This document shows, in pieces, positions 24,212 through 32,272 of a stretch of 64,000 nt of DNA (the stretch's first letter is position 1; the number at the start of each line of letters is the position of its first letter). The notes beneath the pieces were generated by a model. That model saw only the letters and a list, made by a program, of their open reading frames with translations. It did no database searches and was not told the origin of the DNA. The stretch spans positions 2,463,507 to 2,527,506 of the forward strand of contig NZ_LT985361.1 in assembly GCF_900269665.1 (NCBI RefSeq), read 5' to 3'. The DNA comes from Nocardia suismassiliense. GTDB taxonomy: Bacteria; Actinomycetota; Actinomycetes; Mycobacteriales; Mycobacteriaceae. A program made the position numbers and the translations under genes.

Positions 24212-24718
24212 ATGTCGGACAACGTCACCACAGATCGCTCCGGTTTCGACGCGGTGATCGCGGCCGCCGACTATCCGGTGTTCGTCGTGACCACCCGGGC
24301 CGATGGCCGCCAGGCCGGGTGCCTGGTCGGCTTCACCTCGCAGGTGAGCATCGAACCGCCGCGGTTTCTGGTCGGCATCTCCAAGACCAACTTCACCTTC
24401 GGCGTCGCGATGGCGGCCGAGCACTTGGCGGTGCACTTGCTCGGCCGCGAACAGTCCTCGCTGGCAGCACTTTTCGGTGCGGAGACCGGCGACGACATCA
24501 ACAAGTTCGCGCACTGCAAGTGGCACCCCGGCCCGGCCGACGTGCCGATCCTGAGCGCCGCCGCGGGCTGGTTCACCGGCCGCATCCTCGAACGCCACGA
24601 CCTGGGCGACCACGTCGGCATGCTCATCGAGCCGGAGGCCGCCTCGCCCCCGCCGGCGCACACCGACGCCCTGCGCTACAACGCCGTCGCCAGGCTGAAA
24701 CCCGGTCACACGGCATAA
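24212..24718 (+). CDS. Flavin reductase-like (DIM6/NTAB) protein
   Basis: A 168-residue FMN-binding split-barrel protein of the flavin reductase family. Features are PVFVVTTRADGRQAGCLVGF, QVSIEPPRFLVGISKTNFTF and a conserved HLLGREQSSLAALFG. Such proteins either supply reduced flavin to a monooxygenase or reduce small substrates directly. GAGG precedes ATG 24212. Its stop lies 3 bases from the convergent SigF stop. No monooxygenase partner is adjacent. Confidence 0.87.
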   Translation: MSDNVTTDRSGFDAVIAAADYPVFVVTTRADGRQAGCLVGFTSQVSIEPPRFLVGISKTNFTFGVAMAAEHLAVHLLGREQSSLAALFGAETGDDINKFAHCKWHPGPADVPILSAAAGWFTGRILERHDLGDHVGMLIEPEAASPPPAHTDALRYNAVARLKPGHTA

Positions 24719-24721
24719 CCG

Positions 24722-25561
24722 TCAGGCAACGCAGACCGCGGGCTCCTCGTCCGAGGCCTGGGCGCGCAGCGTATTCAAGGTCTTGGACAGGATGCGCGAA
24801 ACCTGCATCTGGGAGACGCCGAGTTGCTCGGCGATCTGCGCCTGCGTCATCGATTCGAAAAATCTCATGATCAATACCCGGCGCTCCCGCTCGGGCAGCG
24901 CGGCGATCAACGGCCGGACCGTCATCGACTGTTCCAACAGCTGATAGCACGGCTCCTCCGCGCCCAGTCCCGCGGCGAGCGGCATCGGCGTGGCCTCCCC
25001 GTCATCGCGCGTTACGGCATCGATCGAGTTGGTCTGGTAACCGTTCTTCGCGATCAACGCCTGGGTGACCTCGCCGACATCGAGGTCAAGTTCGGCGGCG
25101 ATCTCCCTGGCGGTGGGTACCCGGCCGAGCCGGTTCGACAGCGTTTCGGTGGTGGGCCCGAGCAATTGCTGAATTTCCTTGAGCCGACGGGGAACTCGGA
25201 CCGCCCAGGTGTGGTCCCGGAAGTGCCTGCGCACCTCGCCCATGATCGTCGGCACGGCGAACGAGAGGAACGAGCTACCCCGCGTGACGTCGAACCGGTC
25301 GACCGCGAGAATCAAACCGAGACTGGCGATCTGCTGCAGATCGTCGAAAGACTCACCGCGACCGGCGAACTTGCGCGCGATGTGCTCCGCCAGCGGCAGG
25401 CACAGCCGCATTACTTCCTCGCGCAACTCGTTTCGATGCGGATCGTCCGCGTCGAGCGTTGCCATCTTCTCGAACCACGGCTCGATATTGTCGTAGCTGT
25501 CGCCGCGGGATTGCGTACGTCGCGGTGCGTCGACCCGGTCCGCCGTGAAGTCACGCTGCAT
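24722..25561 (-). CDS. sigF: SigF/SigB family RNA polymerase sigma factor
   Basis: A 279-residue group 3 sigma factor. Region 2 includes LPLAEHIARKFAGRGESFDD, LQQIASLGLILAVDRFDVTR and SFAVPTIMGEVRRHFRDHTW; region 3 NRLGRVPTAREIAAELDLDV; region 4 ALPERERRVLIMRFFESMTQ, then AQIAEQLGVSQMQVSR. It matches SigF/SigB of actinobacteria, which run general stress and stationary-phase responses. I use ATG 25561, which overlaps the stop of the anti-sigma gene by 11 bases, implying translational coupling as in other rsbW-sigF operons. An SigF-like promoter lies before the anti-sigma gene, suggesting autoregulation. Confidence 0.94.
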   Translation of the reverse strand: MQRDFTADRVDAPRRTQSRGDSYDNIEPWFEKMATLDADDPHRNELREEVMRLCLPLAEHIARKFAGRGESFDDLQQIASLGLILAVDRFDVTRGSSFLSFAVPTIMGEVRRHFRDHTWAVRVPRRLKEIQQLLGPTTETLSNRLGRVPTAREIAAELDLDVGEVTQALIAKNGYQTNSIDAVTRDDGEATPMPLAAGLGAEEPCYQLLEQSMTVRPLIAALPERERRVLIMRFFESMTQAQIAEQLGVSQMQVSRILSKTLNTLRAQASDEEPAVCVA

Positions 25562-26000
25562 CGGATAACCCTCGCTCCCAACTGAATTCGATGGCCGTCG
25601 GATACCCTCCCGCCGCCGGCTCAAAAGGTTCCTTGATCAACTCGGCAGAATCGGTCAATACCTGCACCAACTGCCAGCTCAACGGGTCGCGGGTGATTTC
25701 GACATCGCGCGTGGTCGTCGCGCTGATTCGCGCGCGGATGCTGCGCCGGCTGTAGGTGAACGCGCACCGCAGCGTCGAGCCGGGCACGGCGTCGAGCATC
25801 AGTGCGGTAGCCGCCTCGCTCAGTACGAGCCGGATGTCCGGAATCGCATCGAGCGTGACCTCGGCCATCATGCACGTGGTGTCGGTGAGCGCCCGCAGCA
25901 TGCCCAGCTCGTGCGGCTCAGCGGCCAGCTCGAAGACGACTCGGTGCGCGACCACGGATGTCTGGTGTGATGTAGATGTCCTGGAAGCCACCTTCATCAT
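25551..26000 (-). CDS. rsbW: RsbW/UsfX-like anti-sigma factor
   Basis: A 149-residue GHKL-type anti-sigma protein directly upstream of and overlapping sigF. It has the family layout: VVFELAAEPHELGMLRALTD, a helix IRLVLSEAATALMLDAVPGS at the N-box position, and a C-terminal LSWQLVQVLTDSAELIKEPF. The N-box reads LSEAAT where many kinases have an Asn, so kinase activity may be reduced, as proposed for some mycobacterial homologues. It should bind SigF until released by an antagonist. A GGGAGG site lies about 8 bases before ATG 26000. Confidence 0.85.
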   Translation of the reverse strand: MMKVASRTSTSHQTSVVAHRVVFELAAEPHELGMLRALTDTTCMMAEVTLDAIPDIRLVLSEAATALMLDAVPGSTLRCAFTYSRRSIRARISATTTRDVEITRDPLSWQLVQVLTDSAELIKEPFEPAAGGYPTAIEFSWERGLSDAA

Positions 26001-26031
26001 GTTCACCGCCTCCCATCGATTCACTGCGGCC

Positions 26032-26056
26032 ATACCCGCGCCTTGCCGTACCAATC
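26032..26056 (-). promoter_or_regulatory. SigF-type promoter of the rsbW-sigF operon
   Basis: On the minus strand GATT (26056-26053), 15 bases, then GGGTAT (26037-26032). The layout matches SigF consensus and the site upstream of csbD at 4326. It lies 32 bases before the anti-sigma start, supporting autoregulation. A second GGGTAA occurs further upstream. Confidence 0.65.
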
Positions 26057-26204
26057 ACCTCGGCAACTTCTCGGCGTGCACTGTGACCGGCGTTACCCGC
26101 ATCGAGCGCGGCGCGCAACGGTTGTAGACGTTCTTTCGCGCGGTCGGTTCGGGATTCGGGGCCCGGCTGGAGTAGCGTCGAAGTCGGGGAGATAGGAGTC
26201 CGGG

Positions 26205-26999
26205 GTGGAGGGAGCGTCCGGCGGTTTCCAGGGTGAGCACCCTGAGGGCCCGAGCCGCGATGCCGCACGCGCGGCTGGTTCGCTGTTCACCGGAATCAGC
26301 ACGCTGTGCTCGGCCGCGGTCCGCCTCAGTGGCGTCGACGGCGCCGCCCTCGCGGTGCTCAGCAACTCCACCCAGGCGCGCGAATTGGTCTATGCGACAG
26401 ACGCGATCGCCCAGCAGATCGACGAATTGCAGTTCGTGGTCGGTGAGGGTCCGTGTGTCGATGCCTACCGAGCCGAACGCCACCAACTTTGGCCAGATTT
26501 GGCACTCGACGCGGTGGCCGCGCGGTGGCCGGCCTTCACCCCCGACGCCCTCGCACTAGGGGTGCGTGCGGCGTTCGCCTTTCCGGTGCCCGGCGTGCTG
26601 CGGCCGATCGGAGTGCTCGAGCTGTACCGCAACACGGTCGGTGTGCTGGCCGGCGCGGAACAGGAGTCCGCAGCGGCCTGCGCGGTCGCGGTCGGGCGCA
26701 CCTTGCACGCGAACTGGGCCGAGCGGATCGACCTGGCAGGCAGCGTCGAAACCGCGCTCGACAACGCCGAATTGGACAACGAATCGACCATCGCCGACGG
26801 CGACTTCTCGCGGGCGGAGGTATTCAACGCCGCCGGGATGGTCGCGGTACAACTCGCGGTGCCGATCGGCCAAGGACTGGACCGGTTGCGCGCCTACTCC
26901 TACGCACAGCGCCGCTCCATCGCCGACGTGGCAGCCGATATTGTGTCCCGGCGGCTGTCGTTGCGGGATCAGCGCGACTCGACGGAGGGGCAGCAATGA
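26205..26999 (+). CDS. GAF domain protein with ANTAR-like C-terminus
   Basis: A 264-residue soluble sensor-regulator. Residues about 25-175 form a GAF domain (ALAVLSNSTQARELVYATDA, FVVGEGPCVDAYRAERHQLW, AFAFPVPGVLRPIGVLELYR). Residues about 195-255 are ANTAR-like (AAGMVAVQLAVPIGQGLDRL, then AYSYAQRRSIADVAADIVSR), though the first helix is atypical. ANTAR domains bind paired RNA hairpins and prevent termination. It is divergent from the rsbW-sigF operon and overlaps the next GAF gene by 4 bases, so the two are co-translated. Confidence 0.85.
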   Translation: MEGASGGFQGEHPEGPSRDAARAAGSLFTGISTLCSAAVRLSGVDGAALAVLSNSTQARELVYATDAIAQQIDELQFVVGEGPCVDAYRAERHQLWPDLALDAVAARWPAFTPDALALGVRAAFAFPVPGVLRPIGVLELYRNTVGVLAGAEQESAAACAVAVGRTLHANWAERIDLAGSVETALDNAELDNESTIADGDFSRAEVFNAAGMVAVQLAVPIGQGLDRLRAYSYAQRRSIADVAADIVSRRLSLRDQRDSTEGQQ

Positions 27000-27781
27000 T
27001 GAACTCGGCCCGGGCACGGCTGGCGATCGCGGAACTGACCGCGACGCTGACCACCGATTTCGATGTCCCGACGCTGTTGCATTCGATAGCTGCGCACGCT
27101 CGTGACTGTTTCGACGCGGTGTCGGCGGTGGTGATCCTGCGCGATCCGCGCCAGCCCGCGGATGTGGTGAGCATTCAGATCGTCGCCGAGTCGCTGCGCG
27201 ACGGCAGCTCGGCCGATCCGCGGCTGCATATCACCGGGCCGGGGCTGTCGAGTGCGCGCGACGGTGCGGTGGCGATGATCGCGGATCTCGACGCGGGCGA
27301 CGACGCCAGCTGGCCGCAGTACCGCAGGCAGGCGCTGGCCGCCGGGCTGCGGTCCATGCGCGCGTTTCCGGTGGTCGCGTTGACGATGCCGCTCGGCTCG
27401 GTCGTGGTGCACCTCGACGAGCCGTGGGGAGTGGCCCGCCCCAACGACTTCGGCCAGATTCTGGCGGACATCACCGCGATCGCGCTGTCCACCGGGCGGG
27501 TGGACGGGCGCCGGGCCAGCACGGGTGAGACCGTGGAGGCGGTGCTGCACGGCACCACGGTGATCGCCGCGGCGGTCGGCGTGCTCGCCGAACATTTCGA
27601 CCTCGATATCGCGGCGGCACGGCAACAGTTGGTGCGGCTCGCCCGTGCGCACGGCGTGACGCCCACCGCGCACGCGCAAGCCATCGTCGAAGCGCAGAAC
27701 ACGACGCCGTGGGACCCCGGTGCCACCGGGGTATTGCACGCCCCGCCGGAGCTGGCGCCGCCGCGGCACATCGACATCTGA
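26996..27781 (+). CDS. GAF domain protein with degenerate ANTAR tail
   Basis: A 261-residue protein. The GAF domain spans residues about 15-170 (ELTATLTTDFDVPTLLHSIA, CFDAVSAVVILRDP, LGSVVVHLDEPWGVARPNDF). The C-terminal 70 residues look like a diverged ANTAR unit (VIAAAVGVLAEHFDLDIAAA followed by RQQLVRLARAHG). ATG 26996 overlaps the upstream stop as ATGA and has GGAGGGG 5 bases ahead; a second ATG follows at once. As the partner of the preceding gene it may form a heteromeric sensor. Whether the tail still binds RNA is doubtful. Confidence 0.83.
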   Translation: MMNSARARLAIAELTATLTTDFDVPTLLHSIAAHARDCFDAVSAVVILRDPRQPADVVSIQIVAESLRDGSSADPRLHITGPGLSSARDGAVAMIADLDAGDDASWPQYRRQALAAGLRSMRAFPVVALTMPLGSVVVHLDEPWGVARPNDFGQILADITAIALSTGRVDGRRASTGETVEAVLHGTTVIAAAVGVLAEHFDLDIAAARQQLVRLARAHGVTPTAHAQAIVEAQNTTPWDPGATGVLHAPPELAPPRHIDI

Positions 27782-27883
27782 GCGCACCGCTTCGAGGGCG
27801 GGAAGACGGCCGTGGTTCCGACACGAGCGACCGACCGCCGACACGACGTGAAAACCGCAGGTGAAGCGCATACTTACCGCGTG

Positions 27884-28567
27884 ATGGAAACAGGCGCACC
27901 GGCCACCGAGGCGGCGACCGACGCGGTCGTCCAGGTGGTCGGCGGCGGTACCGCGCAGGCCACCGGAGCCTTCGAATTCTGGTTCGCCGATCAGCGGTGG
28001 CAATGGTCGGACGCGGTCGCGGCGATGCACGGGTACGCGCCGGGGACGGTGACGCCGACCACGGAACTGCTGCTGTCACACAAGCATCCGGAGGACCGCG
28101 CGCAAGTCGCCGAGGCGATCGCCAAGTCGCTGCGCAATGCCGAGCCGTTCTGCAGCCGCCACCGCATCATCGACACCGCCGGGGTCACCCGCCATGTGAT
28201 CGTCTTCGGCGACACCATGACCGACGAGAACGGCAGGGTCGTCGGCACCAAGGGCCACTACATCGACCTGACCGACACCATCGATGAGCAGCGCCAGGAG
28301 TTGCTCGACGGTACGCTGCCCGAACTGTTCGAGGCGCGGGCCGTGATCGAACAGGCCAAGGGCGTGCTGATGCGGGTGTACCGGCTCAACGCCGAGCAGG
28401 CCTTCCGGGTGTTGCAGTGGCGGTCCCAGGAGACCAACGTCAAGCTGCGCACCCTGGCTACCAGGTTGATCGCCGAGTTGGACGCACTACCGCCGGCGCC
28501 GCCGCAGGTGCAGACCGCGTTCGACCACCTGTTGCTGACCTTGCACGAGCATTCCGGACCCGAGTGA
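27884..28567 (+). CDS. PAS-ANTAR regulator
   Basis: A 227-residue protein. Residues about 25-140 are a PAS fold (WFADQRWQWSDAVAAMHGYA, RIIDTAGVTRHVIVFGDTMT, GTKGHYIDLTD). Residues about 155-210 are a canonical ANTAR domain (ARAVIEQAKGVLMRVYRLNA, FRVLQWRSQETNVKLRTLA). It should bind RNA hairpins in leaders under control of the PAS signal. GTG 27881 or ATG 27884 are both possible; neither has a strong ribosome site. It ends 3 bases before the convergent RsbR gene. Confidence 0.9.
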   Translation: METGAPATEAATDAVVQVVGGGTAQATGAFEFWFADQRWQWSDAVAAMHGYAPGTVTPTTELLLSHKHPEDRAQVAEAIAKSLRNAEPFCSRHRIIDTAGVTRHVIVFGDTMTDENGRVVGTKGHYIDLTDTIDEQRQELLDGTLPELFEARAVIEQAKGVLMRVYRLNAEQAFRVLQWRSQETNVKLRTLATRLIAELDALPPAPPQVQTAFDHLLLTLHEHSGPE

Positions 28568-28570
28568 CCT

Positions 28571-29464
28571 TCAGGCTTCCGGTCGTCGGGTGGTGTCGGT
28601 GCGGCTGACCTCGTAGCCGAGCAGTCGTTCGGCCTCTTCGATACCGCCCTGGAGGTCGCCGACCGCGTTCATCTTGGACAGGTCCAAACCGATGGTGACC
28701 AGCGTCAGCGCGATCTCCGAGGACAGGCCGGTGATGATCACGTTCGCGCCCATCAGTCCGGACGCGTCGACGGTCTGTACCAGGTGGTTGGCCACGGTGG
28801 AGTCGATGGTCGGCACACCGGTGATGTCGATGACGACGACCTTCGCGCGGTTGGCCCGGATCGCGCGCAGCAGCTGCTCGGTGAGCTGACGGGCGCGCTG
28901 ACCGTCGAGCACGCCGATGATCGGCAGGATGAGCAGCTGTTCACGCACCTGGAGTACGGGTGTGGACAGCTCGCGGATCGCCTCTTGCTGCTGGCGGATG
29001 ATGCGTTCGCGTTCCTCGACGAAGGACACGCCCACGGTGTTGGCGATGCGGTTGGCGGCCGGTTCGTAGGCGTCGAGCACCGCGTTGAGCAGCTGGAAGT
29101 CGTTCTGGTACTTCTCGAACAGCGAGCGGGCCAGCACGTCGCGCAGCAGCAGCACGATGCCGAGGACCTCGTCGGTCTCGACACCGCGAGGAATGATGCG
29201 CTCGGACAGATCCCTGGCGTAGTCCTGCAGCGCCTCCACCGACCCCGTCTCCAGCACGGCGACGTAGTTGTCGTAGACGGAGGTGGCCTCGGAAAACATC
29301 TCGTCGGGCGTCATCGCGGTCAGTAACTGCGCCTCGGTGATGCGGCGCGCCCATTCCTCGCGCAGCACGGTGCGGTTCTGCCGGAGGTGCTCAACCAGCT
29401 CGGAAAGCAGACCCTCGCTGACACCGTTGCTGCTGGTGTCGGTCGCGAAAGCAGTAATCGACAT
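28571..29464 (-). CDS. rsbR: RsbR-type STAS co-antagonist
   Basis: A 297-residue regulator of partner-switching. The N-terminal half is a helical RsbR_N/globin-like sensor (LVEHLRQNRTVLREEWARRI, YDNYVAVLETGSVEALQDYA), the C-terminal 120 residues a STAS domain (STPVLQVREQLLILPIIGVL, VIDITGVPTIDSTVANHLVQ). The Thr/Ser around VPTIDST correspond to the phosphorylated position of RsbR proteins. In Bacillus such proteins form stressosomes with RsbS and RsbT, neither of which is present here. Proximity to sigF suggests it feeds that pathway. A much longer in-frame opening upstream is ignored because homology starts at MSITAFATDT. Confidence 0.9.
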   Translation of the reverse strand: MSITAFATDTSSNGVSEGLLSELVEHLRQNRTVLREEWARRITEAQLLTAMTPDEMFSEATSVYDNYVAVLETGSVEALQDYARDLSERIIPRGVETDEVLGIVLLLRDVLARSLFEKYQNDFQLLNAVLDAYEPAANRIANTVGVSFVEERERIIRQQQEAIRELSTPVLQVREQLLILPIIGVLDGQRARQLTEQLLRAIRANRAKVVVIDITGVPTIDSTVANHLVQTVDASGLMGANVIITGLSSEIALTLVTIGLDLSKMNAVGDLQGGIEEAERLLGYEVSRTDTTRRPEA

Positions 29465-29616
29465 CTCGGACAATGCCGCCTCCGGTCCATCCCACCGCGA
29501 ATCGGACTCTCGCGTGCTCGAAAAACGCGGTGGCCAGCCCGCTGTTGGACCGTTCCACCGACCGCAGAATCGTATACCTATCGCGGCCGGCACAGCCATC
29601 GAAAGGAGGCGACGGA

Positions 29617-29641
29617 GGTTTCCGGGCGCGGCGACGGGATA
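29617..29641 (+). promoter_or_regulatory. Possible SigF-type promoter before the SDR gene
   Basis: GGTTT (29617-29621), 14 bases, then GGGATA (29636-29641). The -35 fits SigF well; the -10 differs by transposed bases from GGGTAT. It lies 43 bases before the SDR start. Confidence 0.3.
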
Positions 29642-29683
29642 ACCGGTCTGCGTCCCATCCGAGCGCGCAGGAGGTTCTCCGCT

Positions 29684-30523
29684 ATGGGTTTCCCCGAGCA
29701 ACAGCAAGAAGTCCCTGGTATCCAGGCCCAGATGCAGCCGGTGCCGGACTGTGGCGAAAAGAGTTACCGCGGTTCCGGGAAGATGACCGGCAAAGCGGCC
29801 GTGATCACCGGCGCGGACAGCGGTATCGGCCGCGCGGTCGCGATCGCCTTCGCGCGCGAGGGCGCCGACGTGCTGATCTCCTATCTGAATGAAGACGAGG
29901 ACGCGAAAGAGGTCGCACAGCTGGTCGAGGAAGCCGGTCGCAAGGCGGTGCTCATGCCGGGTGACCTGTCCGACCCGCAACACTGCCGAGCCGTGATCGA
30001 CCGTGCCGCAGCGGAATTCGGCAAGATCGACGTGCTGGTCAGCAACGCCGCCTACCAAATGACGCACACCACCCTCGACGAGATCAGCGACGAGGAATTC
30101 GACTACACCTTCAAACTGAACGTCGGGGCCTACTTCTACCTGGTCAAGGCCGCATTGCCGCACATGCCGCCCGGCTCGTCGATCATCGGCAGCTCGTCGG
30201 TGAACTCGGATATGCCCAGCCCGACGCTCGCGCCGTATGCCGCGACCAAGGCCGCCATCGCCAACTTCTCGGCGAGCCTGGCGCAGTTGCTGGGGGAGAA
30301 GGGAATTCGGGTCAACAGCGTGGCCCCCGGCCCGATCTGGACGCCGTTGATCCCCGCGACGATGCCGCCGGAGAAGGTCAGCAAGTTCGGCGACGACACC
30401 CCGCTCGGCCGGGCCGGACAACCGGCCGAACTGGCGTCCAGCTATGTGCTGCTCGCCTCGGACGACGGTAGCTACATCTCCGGTGCCCGCGTCGCCGTCA
30501 CCGGCGGCAGGCCGATCCTCTGA
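29684..30523 (+). CDS. YghA/general-stress-type short-chain dehydrogenase
   Basis: A 279-residue SDR with the N-terminal extension seen in YghA-like stress SDRs (EVPGIQAQMQPVPDCGEKSY). Cofactor motif ITGADSGIGRAVAIAFAREG, active-site Ser and Tyr-Lys in IIGSSSVNS and YAATKAA, and C-terminal YISGARVAVTGG. These enzymes are common in general-stress regulons; the substrate is uncertain. GGAGG lies 9 bases before the ATG. It faces away from RsbR and converges on a GAF-ANTAR gene across a long hairpin. Confidence 0.9.
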   Translation: MGFPEQQQEVPGIQAQMQPVPDCGEKSYRGSGKMTGKAAVITGADSGIGRAVAIAFAREGADVLISYLNEDEDAKEVAQLVEEAGRKAVLMPGDLSDPQHCRAVIDRAAAEFGKIDVLVSNAAYQMTHTTLDEISDEEFDYTFKLNVGAYFYLVKAALPHMPPGSSIIGSSSVNSDMPSPTLAPYAATKAAIANFSASLAQLLGEKGIRVNSVAPGPIWTPLIPATMPPEKVSKFGDDTPLGRAGQPAELASSYVLLASDDGSYISGARVAVTGGRPIL

Positions 30524-30547
30524 CCGTCCGAACGCGTAAGCCGTCCG

Positions 30548-30590
30548 CCGTTCGCACGCTCCGGAATACCTTGGCGGAGTGTGCGAGCGG
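30548..30590. terminator. Long hairpin between convergent SDR and GAF-ANTAR genes
   Basis: CCGTTCGCACGCTCCG (30548-30563) pairs with CGGAGTGTGCGAGCGG (30575-30590) at 14 of 16 positions with one further wobble. The loop is 11 bases. No T-run follows; it could serve both genes. Confidence 0.6.
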
Positions 30591-30601
30591 CGCCGCGACG
30601 G

Positions 30602-31330
30602 CTACGCTGGCTCGACGAAATGCGGTGCGCGGGGTTTACGGCCGCTGACCGTCTCGATGATCTGCGCGGCCAAGTCCGCGACGCGCACATTGTGCCGCTG
30701 CGACCTACCGCGCAGCACCTTGAAGGCCGCGTCACGGTCGCAGCGCCGTTCGGCCATCAGAATGCCGAGTGCCTGGTCGATGGTCGACCGTGAGGCGAGG
30801 GTTGCGCGTAGTTGTACCGTCAGCTCAGCCAGCCTTACCGTGTCGGCCTTGACCGCGAGCAGTACGCCGAGATGTTCGGCGGTCAGGGCGGCGGCTCGCC
30901 GGACCCGGGCGGTGAAGCTGTGCGGCTGGACGGCGTAGAGCGACAGTGCGCCGATGGCTTCGCCGTCCACCGAAAGTGGTTCGACATAGATGGATTCGAT
31001 CCCGTAGGCCAGCATTCGTGCCGAATGGCCGCCCCAGCGCTGCTCCGTCGCGACATCGGGTACCGAAACATGGTGTGCGGTACTGATTGCCTCTAGGCCG
31101 GGGTCGTAACCCTCACTGCGCCGAGCTTCTTCGACGAGCATCGCGTGCGCTTCGCTCGAACCACCGAAGATGGTTCCGTGTTTACCGGTCAGTCGGACCT
31201 CCGCCATGGGCTGGTTCGGCAGCATCCGCGCAACGACATCGGCTATGGCGCACAGTGATTCGTTGATGTCGTCGCTTGTCAACAGCAGCGACGTCAACTC
31301 CGACATCCCCTGTGCCAGCTCCTCAGCCAT
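30602..31330 (-). CDS. GAF-ANTAR regulator
   Basis: A 242-residue protein. GAF domain at residues about 10-160 (ELTSLLLTSDDINESLCAIA, IESIYVEPLSVDGEAIGALS), then a canonical ANTAR domain at about 172-230 (LASRSTIDQALGILMAERRC, VLRGRSQRHNVRVADLAAQI). It should act as a signal-controlled RNA-binding antiterminator. Its start lies 15 bases after the stop of the next GAF-ANTAR gene, so it is the last gene of a four- or five-gene operon beginning with the small ORF at 34927. Confidence 0.92.
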   Translation of the reverse strand: MAEELAQGMSELTSLLLTSDDINESLCAIADVVARMLPNQPMAEVRLTGKHGTIFGGSSEAHAMLVEEARRSEGYDPGLEAISTAHHVSVPDVATEQRWGGHSARMLAYGIESIYVEPLSVDGEAIGALSLYAVQPHSFTARVRRAAALTAEHLGVLLAVKADTVRLAELTVQLRATLASRSTIDQALGILMAERRCDRDAAFKVLRGRSQRHNVRVADLAAQIIETVSGRKPRAPHFVEPA

Positions 31331-31345
31331 GGAACACCTTGCCGG

Positions 31346-32272
31346 TCAACATAGTTGGTATCCGTCCTGCGAGATGCGGCGGGCGAGCTCGGACAGGGCG
31401 ATGCCGTCGGCGTAGGCGCGTGCGCGCAACAGCGCGAGCGCGGCGTCGAGATCACAATGGCATTGCACGGCAACCATACCGATCGCCTGGTGGACAGCGG
31501 CAAGGTAGTCGGCATCGTCGAACAGGGTGCCTTGCGGCGCACCGTCGCCTGCCGTTCCGTGCGAAGCGAGCAGCACGGTGTTGGCGAGGGCGTCGGCTAC
31601 CGTCTCGGCGGCAGGGGTGAGCTCGACCTGTAGCCCGGCTCGGCTGGTGAACGCGCACAGCGCGCCGAGCAGGCGGGAGGAGCGTAGGGGGACCGCGACC
31701 ACGGACCGTACCCCGAGGTCGGTCAGTGCGGGGCCGTACTGTGGCCAGCGGCCTGCCAGGCCCGCATCGTGCGCCGCGACGAACTCGCGGCCGTCCAGCA
31801 CGTCCCGGGCGGGACCCTCGCCGACCAGCAGTTCCAGATCGTGCGCCGCGCGGGCGGTGGCGTCCGATGCGGCGACCAGTAGTTCCTCGCCAGTCTCACC
31901 GAACAGGGTGACCGCGGCGTTGTCCATGCCGAGATGCTGGGCCACCGCCGCCATGAAGACCGGCCGCAGCGTGGCCCGATCGCTGGTACACCACCGCTGC
32001 AGGCGCAGCGCGTGTAACCGGTGCAGGCGCGCACACGCGAGATGCCGGGCCTCGATTCGCCGGTGCAACTCGGCCATTCGCTGCCGAAACGGTTGCATGG
32101 ATTGCGGACGTTGAGTGGCCTGTGCCTCATATTTCGCGGCCACCGCCGCCGCCCGAGCGGCACGTTCGCGCTCGGCGCTGAATTCCTGCCACTCACGGGC
32201 GATTTCCTGGTGAGCGTCCGAATGCGACCGCACAGCACCAAGTCTACCGGATTGCGCTGGTAGACAGGTCAA
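31346..32272 (-). CDS. GAF-ANTAR regulator with long N-terminal helix
   Basis: A 308-residue protein. The first 90 residues are helical and Arg/Ala-rich (EREWQ-type segments such as FSAERERAARAAAVAAKYEA), the GAF domain spans about 95-235 (VFMAAVAQHLGMDNAAVTLF, LLVGEGPARDVLDGREFVAA), and the ANTAR domain about 250-305 (LAAVHQAIGMVAVQCHCDLD). The TTG start at 32272 overlaps the CheR stop as TTGA, which supports translational coupling although no ribosome site is obvious; a GTG about 40 bases further in is the alternative. Confidence 0.87.
   Translation of the reverse strand: MTCLPAQSGRLGAVRSHSDAHQEIAREWQEFSAERERAARAAAVAAKYEAQATQRPQSMQPFRQRMAELHRRIEARHLACARLHRLHALRLQRWCTSDRATLRPVFMAAVAQHLGMDNAAVTLFGETGEELLVAASDATARAAHDLELLVGEGPARDVLDGREFVAAHDAGLAGRWPQYGPALTDLGVRSVVAVPLRSSRLLGALCAFTSRAGLQVELTPAAETVADALANTVLLASHGTAGDGAPQGTLFDDADYLAAVHQAIGMVAVQCHCDLDAALALLRARAYADGIALSELARRISQDGYQLC

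Noticed and set aside
26453..26995. Upstream extension of the second GAF gene
   Set aside because: It overlaps the first GAF gene in another frame; the ATGA overlap and GGAGGGG site fix the start at 26996.
29465..30421. Upstream in-frame extension of the RsbR gene to a 616-codon protein
   Set aside because: The extra 319 residues are antisense to the SDR gene and show no homology; RsbR homology starts at MSITAF.
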